This document shows positions 53,248 to 61,996 of a stretch of 64,000 bases of DNA, piece after piece. Both the position numbers and the translations under genes were made by a program. Positions within the stretch are counted from its first letter, which is position 1, and each line of letters opens with the position of its first letter. The stretch lies in NCBI RefSeq assembly GCF_023370775.1, contig NZ_JAMCCQ010000003.1, positions 1 to 64,000 of the forward strand, in the 5' to 3' direction. This DNA is from Marivita sp. GX14005. GTDB lineage: Bacteria > Pseudomonadota > Alphaproteobacteria > Rhodobacterales > Rhodobacteraceae. Below the pieces are notes generated by a model, which saw only the letters and a list, made by a program, of their open reading frames with translations, made no database searches and was not told where the DNA came from.

Positions 53248-55293
53248 ATGAGCCTGCCCCCTTCCTCCGGCCCCGACACGCCCATCACGGAGCGCGAACA
53301 GCCGCGCAGCTTCGGCACCGGGCCAGTGGCGATAACGGTCATGGTGATCGGCGTCGCGCTGTCGCTCTTTCAGCTCTACAGCGCCGGGATCGAGCCACTG
53401 GGCCTTTTCTACCAGCGCTCCATCCACCTTGCCTTCATCATGGTTCTGGCGTTCCTGATCTTCCCGGTCTTCGGCCAGCGCCGAAAGCGCGGGGTCATCG
53501 GCTGGGCGGTCGATCTGGCGTTCCTCGCCGCCTCGATCGCAAGCGGCGGCTATATCGTCTGGAACCTCGACGCGATCTTCGCCCGCGCGGGGTTCTGGAG
53601 CGAGATGGATATCTGGATGGGCATCCTCACCACCGTCACCGTGCTCGAGGCCAGCCGCCGCGCCATCGGGCTCGGGATGACGCTGATCGGCGTGGCCGCC
53701 ATCCTCTATGCGCTCGCCGGGCCGCGCGGTGCCCTGCCCTGGCTGGGCGAGTGGCTGCCGGGGATCCTGTCGCACCGGGGCAACAGCCTCGACCGGCTGG
53801 TGGGGCAGCTTTACCTCGGGCAGGAAGGAATTTTCGGCCTGCCGCTGGGTGTGGCGGCGACCTATATCTTCGTTTTCGTGCTGTTCGGCGCGTTTCTCGA
53901 AGTCACCGGTGCGGGCAAGTTCTTCATCGATCTGGCCTATGCCGCGACGGGCCGCAAGCCGGGCGGGCCGGCCAAGGCGGCGGTGCTGGCCTCCGCCGGG
54001 ATGGGCTCGATCTCCGGCTCGGCGCTGGCCAATGTGGTGACGACGGGCGCCTTCACCATCCCGCTGATGAAAAAGCTGGGCTACCGCCCCGCGCAGGCCG
54101 GCGGGATCGAGGCTGCGGCCTCAACCGGGGGGCAGATCACGCCGCCCCTGATGGGCGCGGGCGCGTTCCTGATCTCGGAATACACGCGGATCCCCTATAT
54201 CGACATCGTGCTTATCTCGATCTTTCCGGCGGTGCTCTACCTCGGGACGGTCTATCTGTTCGTGCATATCGTCGCGATGAAGGCCGGCATGAAAGGCATG
54301 CCGCAGGCCGAGCTACCCAATGTCCGGGATGTGCTGGCGGCGGGATGGCAATTCATACTGCCGCTTTTCCTGCTGATCTGGCTGCTGGCCAACAATCTCT
54401 CACCAATGCGTGTAGGGTTCTGGGCCATTGTATCGGTCGTCGTCGTCGCGGGGCTGCGCGCCGGGGTCGAGATGATCTGGCTTGATCCGAAACGCGGCAA
54501 ACCCCTCACGGCGGAGCGTCTGGCGACGGCCGGGCGGCGCGGCGCGGCGCTGCTGATCGAGGCATTGTCGCTCGGCGCGCGCAATGCCGTCGCGGTCTCG
54601 ATGGCATGCGCGGTGGCGGGGATCATCGTCGGCGTTGTCGGTTTGACGGGACTGGGGCTCAAGTTCTCGTCGATGATGGTGGCGTTCTCGGGCGGCAACC
54701 TGGTGCTCGCGCTCATTCTTGTGCTGATCGCCAGCCTGATCCTCGGCATGGGCCTGCCCGTGACGGCCTCCTATATCGTTCTCATCGTATTGGTCGGCCC
54801 CGCGCTGTCGCAGGAGTTCGGCATTCCGCTGCTGATCGCGCATCTGGTCGTGTTCTGGTATTCGCAGGACAGCAATGTCACGCCGCCCGTTGCGCTTGCG
54901 GGATTCGCCGGGGCGGCCATCGCGAATGCAAAACCGATGGAGACGAGCGTTCAGGCGTGGAAATTCGCCAAGGGTCTCTACCTCATCCCGCTTTTCATGG
55001 TTTACAATCCAGAGATGATCCTCGGCGGGCCAATCCTGCTTGTGTTGTGGACGGGGTTCATCGCCATTCTGGCGCTCGCCGCCTTCGCCGCCGCCATCGA
55101 AGGCTGGCTGTTCGCACCGATGGATTGGCTCTCCCGTGCTTTGATCGTGCCGGCAACGATTGCGGTATTCCACCCCGATCACGTGATCGAGGCAGCCGGT
55201 GCTGCGCTACTCCTCGCGATCCTGGCGGTCAACTGGTGGCGCGGACGCGCGGGCGGCACGCCGCAGGTCGCGCCACGCCGGGCGGAAGGCTAA
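53248..55293 (+). CDS. TRAP transporter fused permease (DctQM-type, 4TM/12TM fusion)
   Basis: 681 residues with many hydrophobic helices: an N-terminal small-subunit (Q) part and a C-terminal large-subunit (M) part with GSISGSALANVVTTGAFTIPLMKK and EAAASTGGQITPPLMGAGAFLI. It imports the TAXI ligand using a sodium or proton gradient. It is last in the three-gene TRAP operon; its stop overlaps the convergent PfkB gene by 4 bp. Confidence 0.94.
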   Translation: MSLPPSSGPDTPITEREQPRSFGTGPVAITVMVIGVALSLFQLYSAGIEPLGLFYQRSIHLAFIMVLAFLIFPVFGQRRKRGVIGWAVDLAFLAASIASGGYIVWNLDAIFARAGFWSEMDIWMGILTTVTVLEASRRAIGLGMTLIGVAAILYALAGPRGALPWLGEWLPGILSHRGNSLDRLVGQLYLGQEGIFGLPLGVAATYIFVFVLFGAFLEVTGAGKFFIDLAYAATGRKPGGPAKAAVLASAGMGSISGSALANVVTTGAFTIPLMKKLGYRPAQAGGIEAAASTGGQITPPLMGAGAFLISEYTRIPYIDIVLISIFPAVLYLGTVYLFVHIVAMKAGMKGMPQAELPNVRDVLAAGWQFILPLFLLIWLLANNLSPMRVGFWAIVSVVVVAGLRAGVEMIWLDPKRGKPLTAERLATAGRRGAALLIEALSLGARNAVAVSMACAVAGIIVGVVGLTGLGLKFSSMMVAFSGGNLVLALILVLIASLILGMGLPVTASYIVLIVLVGPALSQEFGIPLLIAHLVVFWYSQDSNVTPPVALAGFAGAAIANAKPMETSVQAWKFAKGLYLIPLFMVYNPEMILGGPILLVLWTGFIAILALAAFAAAIEGWLFAPMDWLSRALIVPATIAVFHPDHVIEAAGAALLLAILAVNWWRGRAGGTPQVAPRRAEG

Positions 55294-56216
55294 AGCTCAT
55301 CCGCCCAGGGCGGGTTCGCCCCGGCGCGGGACACGGTCACCGCCGCCACACGCGCCCCGAAGGCCAGCGCCGCGCGGCCGGCATCGGGCGGCAGGTCGCG
55401 CAGCGCCGATTTCGTGAGGAGACCTCGCCCGGCCAGATGCGCCAGAACACCGGCATTGAAGGTATCGCCAGCGCCGATCGTATCGACCACGCGCGCCCGC
55501 TCTGCCGGAACATTGAGCCTCGCGCCGCCGCGCAGATAGAGCCGCGCCCCGGCGCTGCCGCGCGTGACGATGAGGAGCGACGGTCCGCGTTCCAGCAGGG
55601 TTTCGGCCTGTGCGTCGAGACTGGTGCCGTTGGCCATGATCCACGCCAGATCCTCATCGGACACCTTCACGATATCGGCGAGCGCGATCATTGCCTCCAG
55701 CCGGTCGCGATAGCGGGCCTCATCGGCGATGAAACCGGGGCGGATATTCGGATCGAGCATCACGGCCCGCCCCTCCGCGCCCCGTTCGGCCAGTGCGCGA
55801 TAGGCCTCCGCGCCCGGCTCGCAGGCAAGGCTGATGCCGCCGAAGAACAGCGCCGTCACATCCTTCGGCAGCCTCGGCATGTCGCCGGCGGAGAGCATCC
55901 GCCCGGCCGAATTCTCGTCGTAGAACGTGTAGCTGGCTTGACCGTCATCCAGTGCGACGAAGGCCAGCGTCGTCGGCCGGTCGGTCCTGAGGATGAAGCG
56001 GCGGTCGACATTGCTGCCTGCCAGCGCTTCATCAAGCTGTTGCCCGAAAAGATCGCGGGACAGTCCGGTGAGCATTCCGGCCGCGGCGCCCAGACGCCCA
56101 AGCGCGATGGCGGTGTTGAACACCGCGCCGCCGGGCCGCGGCACATAGCCGAACGCGCCCGATGCGATCCGCTCCGGGACCATGTCGATCAACGCCTCGC
56201 CGCAGCACAGGATCAT
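55290..56216 (-). CDS. PfkB-family carbohydrate kinase (fructokinase-like)
   Basis: 308 residues. The start has GEALIDMVPE, then RPGGAVFNTAIALGRLG, and the catalytic segment DTIGAGDTFNAGVLAHLAG with the general base Asp. It phosphorylates a sugar such as fructose or a related hexose or nucleoside; motif detail favours fructokinase-like members. Convergent with the TRAP permease gene. A tRNA gene lies 150 bp upstream on the other strand. Confidence 0.9.
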   Translation of the reverse strand: MILCCGEALIDMVPERIASGAFGYVPRPGGAVFNTAIALGRLGAAAGMLTGLSRDLFGQQLDEALAGSNVDRRFILRTDRPTTLAFVALDDGQASYTFYDENSAGRMLSAGDMPRLPKDVTALFFGGISLACEPGAEAYRALAERGAEGRAVMLDPNIRPGFIADEARYRDRLEAMIALADIVKVSDEDLAWIMANGTSLDAQAETLLERGPSLLIVTRGSAGARLYLRGGARLNVPAERARVVDTIGAGDTFNAGVLAHLAGRGLLTKSALRDLPPDAGRAALAFGARVAAVTVSRAGANPPWADEL

Positions 56217-56366
56217 GAAAAGCTCCCTTGTCGCCTCGCGTCGCGCCCCGAGCGGCCGCGAGAGGCAGATCGCACGCGAAAGCCACCGAGTTCAAGCCGG
56301 ACCGCCCCCATGCCCATCGATTCCGCTTGAAGAGCCCGGCGCCCGAATGATACCACTCCCCTCGCG

Positions 56367-56440
56367 GCGGGTATGGTGAAAAGGTATCACGCGAGCTTCC
56401 CAAGCTTAAGTTACGGGTTCGATTCCCGTTACCCGCTCCA
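56367..56440 (+). tRNA. tRNA-Gly(CCC)
   Basis: 74 nt with encoded CCA. The acceptor stem pairs gcgggta with tacccgc, the anticodon CCC is at 56399-56401 within ttcccaa, and the T loop is GGTTCGATTCC. It is intact; no duplicated 3' end was seen nearby. Confidence 0.95.
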
Positions 56441-56456
56441 ATCTTTCGATCAAGGC

Positions 56457-56481
56457 AAAAAAACCGCGCCCGAAGGCGCGG
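56457..56481 (-). terminator. Rho-independent terminator of the second TRAP operon
   Basis: A 7-bp GC stem (56464-56470 with 56475-56481), cgaa loop and, on the minus strand, a run of seven T. It is 75 bp after the DctM-type stop. Confidence 0.8.
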
Positions 56482-56555
56482 CCAGCCAGGGAGGTATCGA
56501 AGCTGCGATCCACGATCCTCGCGGTCGATCCCGTTGCCCTGCGCTTCGGTTTCGG

Positions 56556-57839
56556 TCAGCCGAACAAGTTGGGCAGCCAAAGCGCGATATTCGTGTAAAG
56601 CAGCAGCAGGGCGATCATTGTCACGAGTGCCAACAGGAAGGGCAGCGAGCCGATGATCACATCGTTGATCGACCCGCGCGCCCGCACGCCCTGAATGACG
56701 TAGAGATTGACCCCGATGGGCGGTGTGATCAGCGCGGTTTCCAGCATCAGCATCATCAGTATACCGAACCAGATCAGATCGAATCCCAGATCAGCCACGA
56801 TGGGCGCGAGAAGCGGCGTCGCGATCAAGAGGAGGGAAAACGCCTCCATGAAGCAGCCCAGGATCATGAAGGCGATGACGATCACGATCATCGTCTGCAT
56901 CGGGCTGAGACCCAGACCGTTGATGAAGGCGCTCAGCAGATCGGTCAGCCCGACGACTGCCAGCACGAAATTCAAAAAGATCGCGGCGAAGACGATCAGC
57001 ATCACCATCGCCGTGGTGCGCATCGTGCTTTCCAGCGCGAGGCGCAGCATCTCGATCTTGAGCGTTCCGGTCCAGGCCGCGAGGCCGAGCGACGCGACGA
57101 CGCCCAGCGAGGCCGCCTCCGTGGGCGTGGCGATGCCCGCGTAGATCGAACCGACGACAACGAGAAAGATGCCGAGCGGCGGCAAGAGGTCCGGCAGACA
57201 GGCCAGACGGGCGCGCCATGTCGTCTTGTCCCGCCGTCCTCCCCAGGCGGGCCTGATCAGACAGGCGACAAGGACCGTCAGCATGAAAAGGAGCGCCAGC
57301 ATCAGCCCGGGAACGAAGCCCGCGAGGTAAAGCTTGGGCACCGACGTGTCGGTCAGGAGAGCATAAACGATCATGTTGATCGATGGCGGAATGAGGATGC
57401 CCAGCGTGCCGCCCGCCGCCAGCGTGCCCATGAAGAGCCGCGGGTTGTATCCGTTCTTCTCGATCTCCGGCATGGCGACGGTGCCGACCGTCGCGGCGGT
57501 CGCGATGGACGAGCCGGAGGTGGCGGCAAAGAGCGTGCTTGCGCCGATGTTGGAGTGCATAAGGCCGCCCGGCAGCCACGAGATCCAATGCGTCAGCGCG
57601 TTATACATTCGCTCTGCGATCCCCGCGCGGAGCAGGATTTCTCCCATCAGAATGAAAAGCGGCACCGCGATCAGGATAAAATCGATGCTGTTGGTCCAGA
57701 AGATATCCCCGGCGGCCAGGTGCAGCGGCATGGGCGAATAGAGATAGGCCAGCACGAAGGCGAGGATGCCGACGACAGCGGCAATCGGAACGCTGAGCGC
57801 GATCAATCCGAAAAGAATCCCGGTGGCCGATCCGAGCAT
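56556..57839 (-). CDS. TRAP transporter large permease (DctM-type)
   Basis: 427 residues, about 12 transmembrane helices, with family motifs SGSSIATAATVGTVAMPEIEKNGYN and GTLGILIPPSINMIVYALLT. It would translocate the ligand with the DctQ-type subunit. It is the last gene of an operon whose binding-protein gene is truncated, so the transporter is probably non-functional now. The gene itself looks intact. Confidence 0.93.
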   Translation of the reverse strand: MLGSATGILFGLIALSVPIAAVVGILAFVLAYLYSPMPLHLAAGDIFWTNSIDFILIAVPLFILMGEILLRAGIAERMYNALTHWISWLPGGLMHSNIGASTLFAATSGSSIATAATVGTVAMPEIEKNGYNPRLFMGTLAAGGTLGILIPPSINMIVYALLTDTSVPKLYLAGFVPGLMLALLFMLTVLVACLIRPAWGGRRDKTTWRARLACLPDLLPPLGIFLVVVGSIYAGIATPTEAASLGVVASLGLAAWTGTLKIEMLRLALESTMRTTAMVMLIVFAAIFLNFVLAVVGLTDLLSAFINGLGLSPMQTMIVIVIAFMILGCFMEAFSLLLIATPLLAPIVADLGFDLIWFGILMMLMLETALITPPIGVNLYVIQGVRARGSINDVIIGSLPFLLALVTMIALLLLYTNIALWLPNLFG

Positions 57840-57842
57840 GAT

Positions 57843-58454
57843 CTATTCTCCTGCCGATAAGGATGCCGCGCGCGGCGCGGGAGGTGTTACGCCCTTTGTC
57901 TCGCCCTCGATCTCTTCCTCCATCGACATTGCGCCGCCCAGTTTCTGAACCTGCCGCGCATCGCCGCGCAGATAGGCGGAGATCAGGCTGACAAGGATGA
58001 AGAGAAGCGTCAGGCTGAAAAGGCACCAACCCAGAACCCAGATGCCCTGTGGAATGATGAGCGGTGTTTGCAACGGTGTGATGGAGTGCGATCCGTTTTC
58101 CCAAGTGACGCTGACGGTCGCCAGCGCGCGCCAGGTGACGATGACCGCGAAACCGGCGAGCAGCGTGAGCCCAAGAATATCGAGAAGCCCGCGCAGGCGG
58201 CGGGGAAAGCGCATGTAAAGCACGTCGATCCGAACATTCGCGCGGTGCAGTGCGGCGTAAGGAAAGGCAAAGGCGGTCGCGATGGCGAACAGATAACCCG
58301 AAATCTCGTCCGATCCGCCGAGCGTGACCCCCAGAACCTTTCGGGCGATCACGTCCGCCGACACCATGATCGCCGATAACAGCATCATCGATCCACCGAT
58401 CCAGACGGCGAATTGCGAGAGGCGGAAGATATAGGCGAAAAGGGTCTGATACAT
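57843..58454 (-). CDS. TRAP transporter small permease (DctQ-type)
   Basis: 203 residues with four hydrophobic helices and the DctQ-type segment VLGVTLGGSDEISGYLFAIATAFAFPYAALHRANVRIDVLY. It lies 3 bp upstream of the DctM-type gene and 69 bp downstream of the truncated binding-protein gene. Intact. Confidence 0.9.
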   Translation of the reverse strand: MYQTLFAYIFRLSQFAVWIGGSMMLLSAIMVSADVIARKVLGVTLGGSDEISGYLFAIATAFAFPYAALHRANVRIDVLYMRFPRRLRGLLDILGLTLLAGFAVIVTWRALATVSVTWENGSHSITPLQTPLIIPQGIWVLGWCLFSLTLLFILVSLISAYLRGDARQVQKLGGAMSMEEEIEGETKGVTPPAPRAASLSAGE

Positions 58455-58523
58455 GGACGATCCTTGTCAGGAGGACGCGGGTGGCAGCGCTCCGGTCATC
58501 GCCGGAACGCCGCGCGCTTCGGT

Positions 58524-59151
58524 TCAGCTTTCGGGCGACGGCGCGGTAAAGCCCGCAGCATCCCCGGCGCTTGCGTTCCATGTCTCGACACAATCGGCGC
58601 CGCAGCGCGCAGCCCAGCGTTTCAGGACGAAGTTATCGAGGATGGCCTGCCGCGCAGCGGTGTCGCTCTCGCGCGGCTGGTGAAGTTCCGCATCGCCCAC
58701 GGTGCCCATCGTGCACTCATCCACCGTTCCGGTGAGACAACCGACACCCATCGCCTGTTCGCTCTCGGCGATCTTCCAGCCGCTTGCTTCCATTTCGTCG
58801 AAGGCGGTCTGCATGGCGTTGCGCGTGGCCTCATCGAGCCCGTCCCAGAGCTTGGCATTCACGGCAGTGAAGGTGATCGAATAGCCAACCGGCAGCGCGA
58901 AGACATGGTTGATAACCTCGTGCCAGCTGGCCTTGAAAGCCGAAACCGGATCGGTGATGGCGCAATCGGCAACGCCTTTTTCGAGCGCCGGAACGACCTC
59001 GGCAAAGGGCAATGTAACGGTCACGCCCCCTGCCCCTTCGACAAAATCGCCGAGTGTGGCGGAATGCACGCGCACCTTGCGGCCATCGAGATCGGAAATG
59101 CTCTCGATTTTGTCCCGGCAGTAGATCATCGATGCCGGCCAGGGATGGAGC
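58524..59151 (-). pseudogene. TRAP binding-protein gene (DctP-type), 5' half deleted
   Basis: Family-like sequence begins abruptly near 59,150 (SLHPWPASMIYCRDKIES) and continues through DLDGRKVRVHSATLGDFVEG to the C-terminus. The signal peptide and about the first 150 residues of a normal DctP-type protein are absent. Sequence further 5' reads as the opposite-strand LysR remnant. Without a start and export signal it cannot supply ligand to the DctQM-type genes downstream. Confidence 0.85.
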
Positions 59152-59811
59152 GATTCCGCGCGAGAGGCGCGCAATGTCGCGGAAGGGCGCACGGGGCGTG
59201 TCACTGTCGGCTACATGGCCTTCGCGGCCACCGAACTGATGCTGCAAGCGGTCGCTCTATTCGAGCGGCGTCACCCCGAAATCGCGTTGGAGCTTCACTA
59301 TATTCGCACGCAGGGCCAGAAAATCGCGCTTGCCAATGACGAGATCGATGTCGGCTACTTGATCGGCCCGTATGACAGCAGCGAATGTCACAGCGTCCTG
59401 CTCGCTTCAGAGCCGCTTTATGCGGTCACGCCCAAAGGTCACCCGTTGTTGCGCAAGGCGCAGGTCACGCTGGCCGATATCGGCGCGGCGGAGTTGATCC
59501 TCGGCGATATGTCGGAATGGGGAGAATTCCGCTACCGGCTGAACGATCTTTTCAACAAGGCCGGTATCGCGCTTGCTCCGAAGCTGGAGGCGTCGAACAC
59601 GCTGGCGCTGATCGGTCTGGTGACGGCGGGGCTCGGCATCACCGTCTATCCCGAAAGCCTGATCAAGTTTCTGGGCCGCGGGGTCGAAACGCGGCCCATC
59701 GCGCAGGCCGGGTATCGCAGCGAGACCGTTCTGGCGTGGAAGCGCAACAACCGCTCCCGCGCTGTGTTGAATTTCATCGAGATCGCAAAGCGGGGTGCCG
59801 TCGCGCGCTGA
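59152..59811 (+). pseudogene. LysR-type regulator gene, N-terminal helix-turn-helix deleted
   Basis: The frame encodes the complete LysR effector-binding domain (AREARNVAEGRTGRVTVGYMAF ... ITVYPESLIKFLGRGVETRPIA). The DNA-binding ~90 residues that should precede it are missing; the homology starts at the same point where the divergent DctP-type gene begins. An ATG at 59215 could allow a ~198-residue product but without DNA-binding ability. It probably once controlled the TRAP operon. Confidence 0.85.
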
Positions 59812-59917
59812 GGCCCGGCCAGATCCGCACAGGGCGGATCATTGGCCTTTTCTTCCGAAAACAGGCATGATTTGAAACGCTCCAATTCGACCAACTTCGT
59901 CACAGGACGTCTTAGCC

Positions 59918-60625
59918 ATGGTTCAAAGCCAAGATCGCCGCATCGCCGAAGAGTCCATCCTGATGCGCAACCTGCCCGAAGATGTCAGGGCCGCGCTATT
60001 GAAAGAAGCCGTCACGCTCGAATACGGGCGCGGGGAGACGGTGTTCCTTCAGGGCGAACGAGCCGAGGTCATTCACATCGTGCTGGATGGCTGGGTAAAA
60101 CTTTATCGCATCGCGCCCAACGGCAATGAGGCGGTCGTCAATGTCTTCACACGCAGCGCCAGTTTCGGCGAGGCGGTCGCCTTCAAGCACGAGGATTACC
60201 CTGTCTCTGCCGAAGCGGTGACGGAGTGCAAGCTGATGCTCATTCCCGCGCGGATGCTCGTTGCGCTGATGAGAAAGGAGCCGGAGCTTTGCATCGCGGT
60301 TCTCGGCTCGACTTTCCAGCACCTGCACGAGATGGTCTCGCAACTCGAACAGATCAAGGCGCAGACCGGGGCGCAGCGGGTGGCCGATTTCCTGGCCGAG
60401 CTGAGCACCTGCGACAGCGGCAGCTGCATCGTGACCCTGCCCTATGACAAGGTGCTGATCGCCGGGCGGCTGGGCATGAAGCCCGAAAGCCTGTCGCGCG
60501 CCTTTTCGCGGCTGCGCGAGGTGGGTGTGAAAGTAGCGCGCAACCACGCCTCGATCAGCGATATCGACGCGTTGCGCGACTATGCGAATATCGATCCGGC
60601 AACAGCTTGGAACAAGGCGCTATGA
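59918..60625 (+). CDS. Crp/Fnr-family regulator (Nnr/Dnr-type)
   Basis: 235 residues. An N-terminal cyclic-nucleotide-binding-like beta-barrel (GETVFLQGERAEVIHIVLDGWVKLY ... FGEAVAF) is followed by a dimer helix and a Crp-type helix-turn-helix (LIAGRLGMKPESLSRAFSRLREVGV). It lacks the N-terminal Cys cluster of Fnr. Position beside DUF4202, norEF and a NosR/NirI gene fits the NO-responsive Nnr/Dnr regulators of denitrification. It overlaps the DUF4202 gene by 4 bp. Confidence 0.88.
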   Translation: MVQSQDRRIAEESILMRNLPEDVRAALLKEAVTLEYGRGETVFLQGERAEVIHIVLDGWVKLYRIAPNGNEAVVNVFTRSASFGEAVAFKHEDYPVSAEAVTECKLMLIPARMLVALMRKEPELCIAVLGSTFQHLHEMVSQLEQIKAQTGAQRVADFLAELSTCDSGSCIVTLPYDKVLIAGRLGMKPESLSRAFSRLREVGVKVARNHASISDIDALRDYANIDPATAWNKAL

Positions 60626-61191
60626 GCAAGAGAGACACGGCGTTCGACGCCATCGACACCGCCAATGCCCGCGATCCCGATCTCGAGGACGGCCAGCCCG
60701 CGAGTTTGCTTTACGGCCAGCGCATGACCGAGGAGCAGCGGCGGCTGTTCCCGGATGCCAGCGAGGCGTTGCAAATCGCGGCGCGCGGGCAGCATATCGA
60801 ACGCTGGGTGTTGCGCCGCGCCGAATATCCCGAGGGCCGCGAGGGCTATCTGACATGGCGGCGCGATCTGGCGAAGCACCACGCCGAGCGCGTTGCGGCG
60901 ATCATGGCGGATGCCGGTTACCCGGAGGCGGACAGGGATGCAGCGCGGCGGATGCTGCTCAAGCAGGGGATCAAGCGCGATGCCGAGGTTCAGGCGCTGG
61001 AGGACGTGATCTGTTTCGTGTTCCTCAAATGGTATTTCGCGCCCTTCTCGACGACGCAGGATCCCGACAAGCTGTTGCGCATCGTGCAGAAGACCGCGCG
61101 GAAGATGTCGCCCGAGGCGCGGGCGCGCGTGCTGCGCGAGTTCGATCTGCCGGACGCGCTTGCGGACTGTTTCAAAGAACCTGCGGCATGA
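60622..61191 (+). CDS. DUF4202 domain-containing protein
   Basis: 189 residues, helical and soluble, with LYGQRMTEEQRRLFPDAS, AARGQHIERWVLRRAEYPEGREGYLTWRRDLAKHHA and CFVFLKWYFAPF, all typical of DUF4202. ATG at 60622 overlaps the regulator stop (ATGA). DUF4202 genes often accompany denitrification regulators; molecular role unknown. Its 3' end overlaps the convergent norF-like gene by 20 bp. Confidence 0.85.
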   Translation: MSKRDTAFDAIDTANARDPDLEDGQPASLLYGQRMTEEQRRLFPDASEALQIAARGQHIERWVLRRAEYPEGREGYLTWRRDLAKHHAERVAAIMADAGYPEADRDAARRMLLKQGIKRDAEVQALEDVICFVFLKWYFAPFSTTQDPDKLLRIVQKTARKMSPEARARVLREFDLPDALADCFKEPAA

Positions 61192-61441
61192 GGTAGAGCC
61201 CCAGCAACAGCAGGCACAGCGCGGCGAGTGCGACGTCGAAGCCGCGCTGCCACTCCGGCGCGGTGGCGAGTTCGAGATATTGCGACAGGATGATCCGCGC
61301 TTTCCACCAGGCGAGCAGCAGGACCGCAACCCCGGCAACGATCGGCCCCACGGCCCAGACCGCCGAAAGCGACAGCGCGGTCGAGCCGAGGCTGAGCGCG
61401 ATCAGCGCGGCCCATGCGGTATAGAGCGCGCGCCGGGTCAT
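61172..61441 (-). CDS. norF: NorF-like small membrane protein (cytochrome oxidase subunit IV family)
   Basis: 89 residues with three hydrophobic helices. The context directly after norE-like gene (4-bp overlap at 61438-61441) and the size match NorF, which assists nitric-oxide reductase. The start at 61441 (MTRRALY) is chosen; the longer open frame upstream is a shadow of norE. Confidence 0.75.
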   Translation of the reverse strand: MTRRALYTAWAALIALSLGSTALSLSAVWAVGPIVAGVAVLLLAWWKARIILSQYLELATAPEWQRGFDVALAALCLLLLGLYLMPQVL

Positions 61442-61986
61442 TGCAGCAGATAGATCACTGGGAAGAGCAGCACCCAGACCAGATCGACCATGTGCCAGAA
61501 CATCGTTGCATCCTCTATATTGCTGGGGCTGTCGCGCCAGGACACCAGCAGGAGCAGCACTACTCCGGCGGCGACATGCGCGGCGTGAAAGCCGGTGAGC
61601 ATGTAGTAGAAGTTGAAAAAGGCGTGTGTGTCCCAGACGATGCCCAGGGCGGCCTTGTCGGCATATTCGGCGATCTTGATCCACAGGAACGCCACCCCGA
61701 GGCCGGACGCGCCGAACAGCGCCATGCGCGCCTTGCCGCGCTGACCGGCCTTGCGCAGCTGCATCGCCAGCGCGGCAAGAAATCCGCTGGTGATGAGGAT
61801 GACCGTGTTGATCCCCGCTGCGGTGCGGTTCAGCATGTCCTGCGCCTCGGCAAAGCCGGCCACATCGATGGCCCGCACGGCAAGGAACACGAGCAACCCC
61901 GCCCCGAACACCGCGACTTCGCTGATGATGAGGATCCACATCAGCAATTCGCCGGGCAGATCCTCGAACGCGCTTTTTTCGCTCAC
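61438..61986 (-). CDS. norE: NorE-like cytochrome c oxidase subunit III family protein
   Basis: 182 residues with about five membrane helices and the subunit III-type motifs (LMWILIISEVAVFGAGLLVFL; YYMLTGFHAAHVAAG; FWHMVDLVWVLLFPVIYL). In denitrifiers this size class is NorE, an accessory of nitric-oxide reductase (norCB are not in the window). It sits 10 bp after the NosR/NirI gene. Confidence 0.82.
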   Translation of the reverse strand: MSEKSAFEDLPGELLMWILIISEVAVFGAGLLVFLAVRAIDVAGFAEAQDMLNRTAAGINTVILITSGFLAALAMQLRKAGQRGKARMALFGASGLGVAFLWIKIAEYADKAALGIVWDTHAFFNFYYMLTGFHAAHVAAGVVLLLLVSWRDSPSNIEDATMFWHMVDLVWVLLFPVIYLLQ

Positions 61987-61996
61987 GCCACTCTCC

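Noticed and set aside
59215-59811. An intact small periplasmic-binding-like gene starting at ATG 59215
   Set aside because: The sequence is a LysR effector domain and its homology extends upstream of the ATG to about 59,155, so it is a truncated LysR gene rather than a stand-alone protein.
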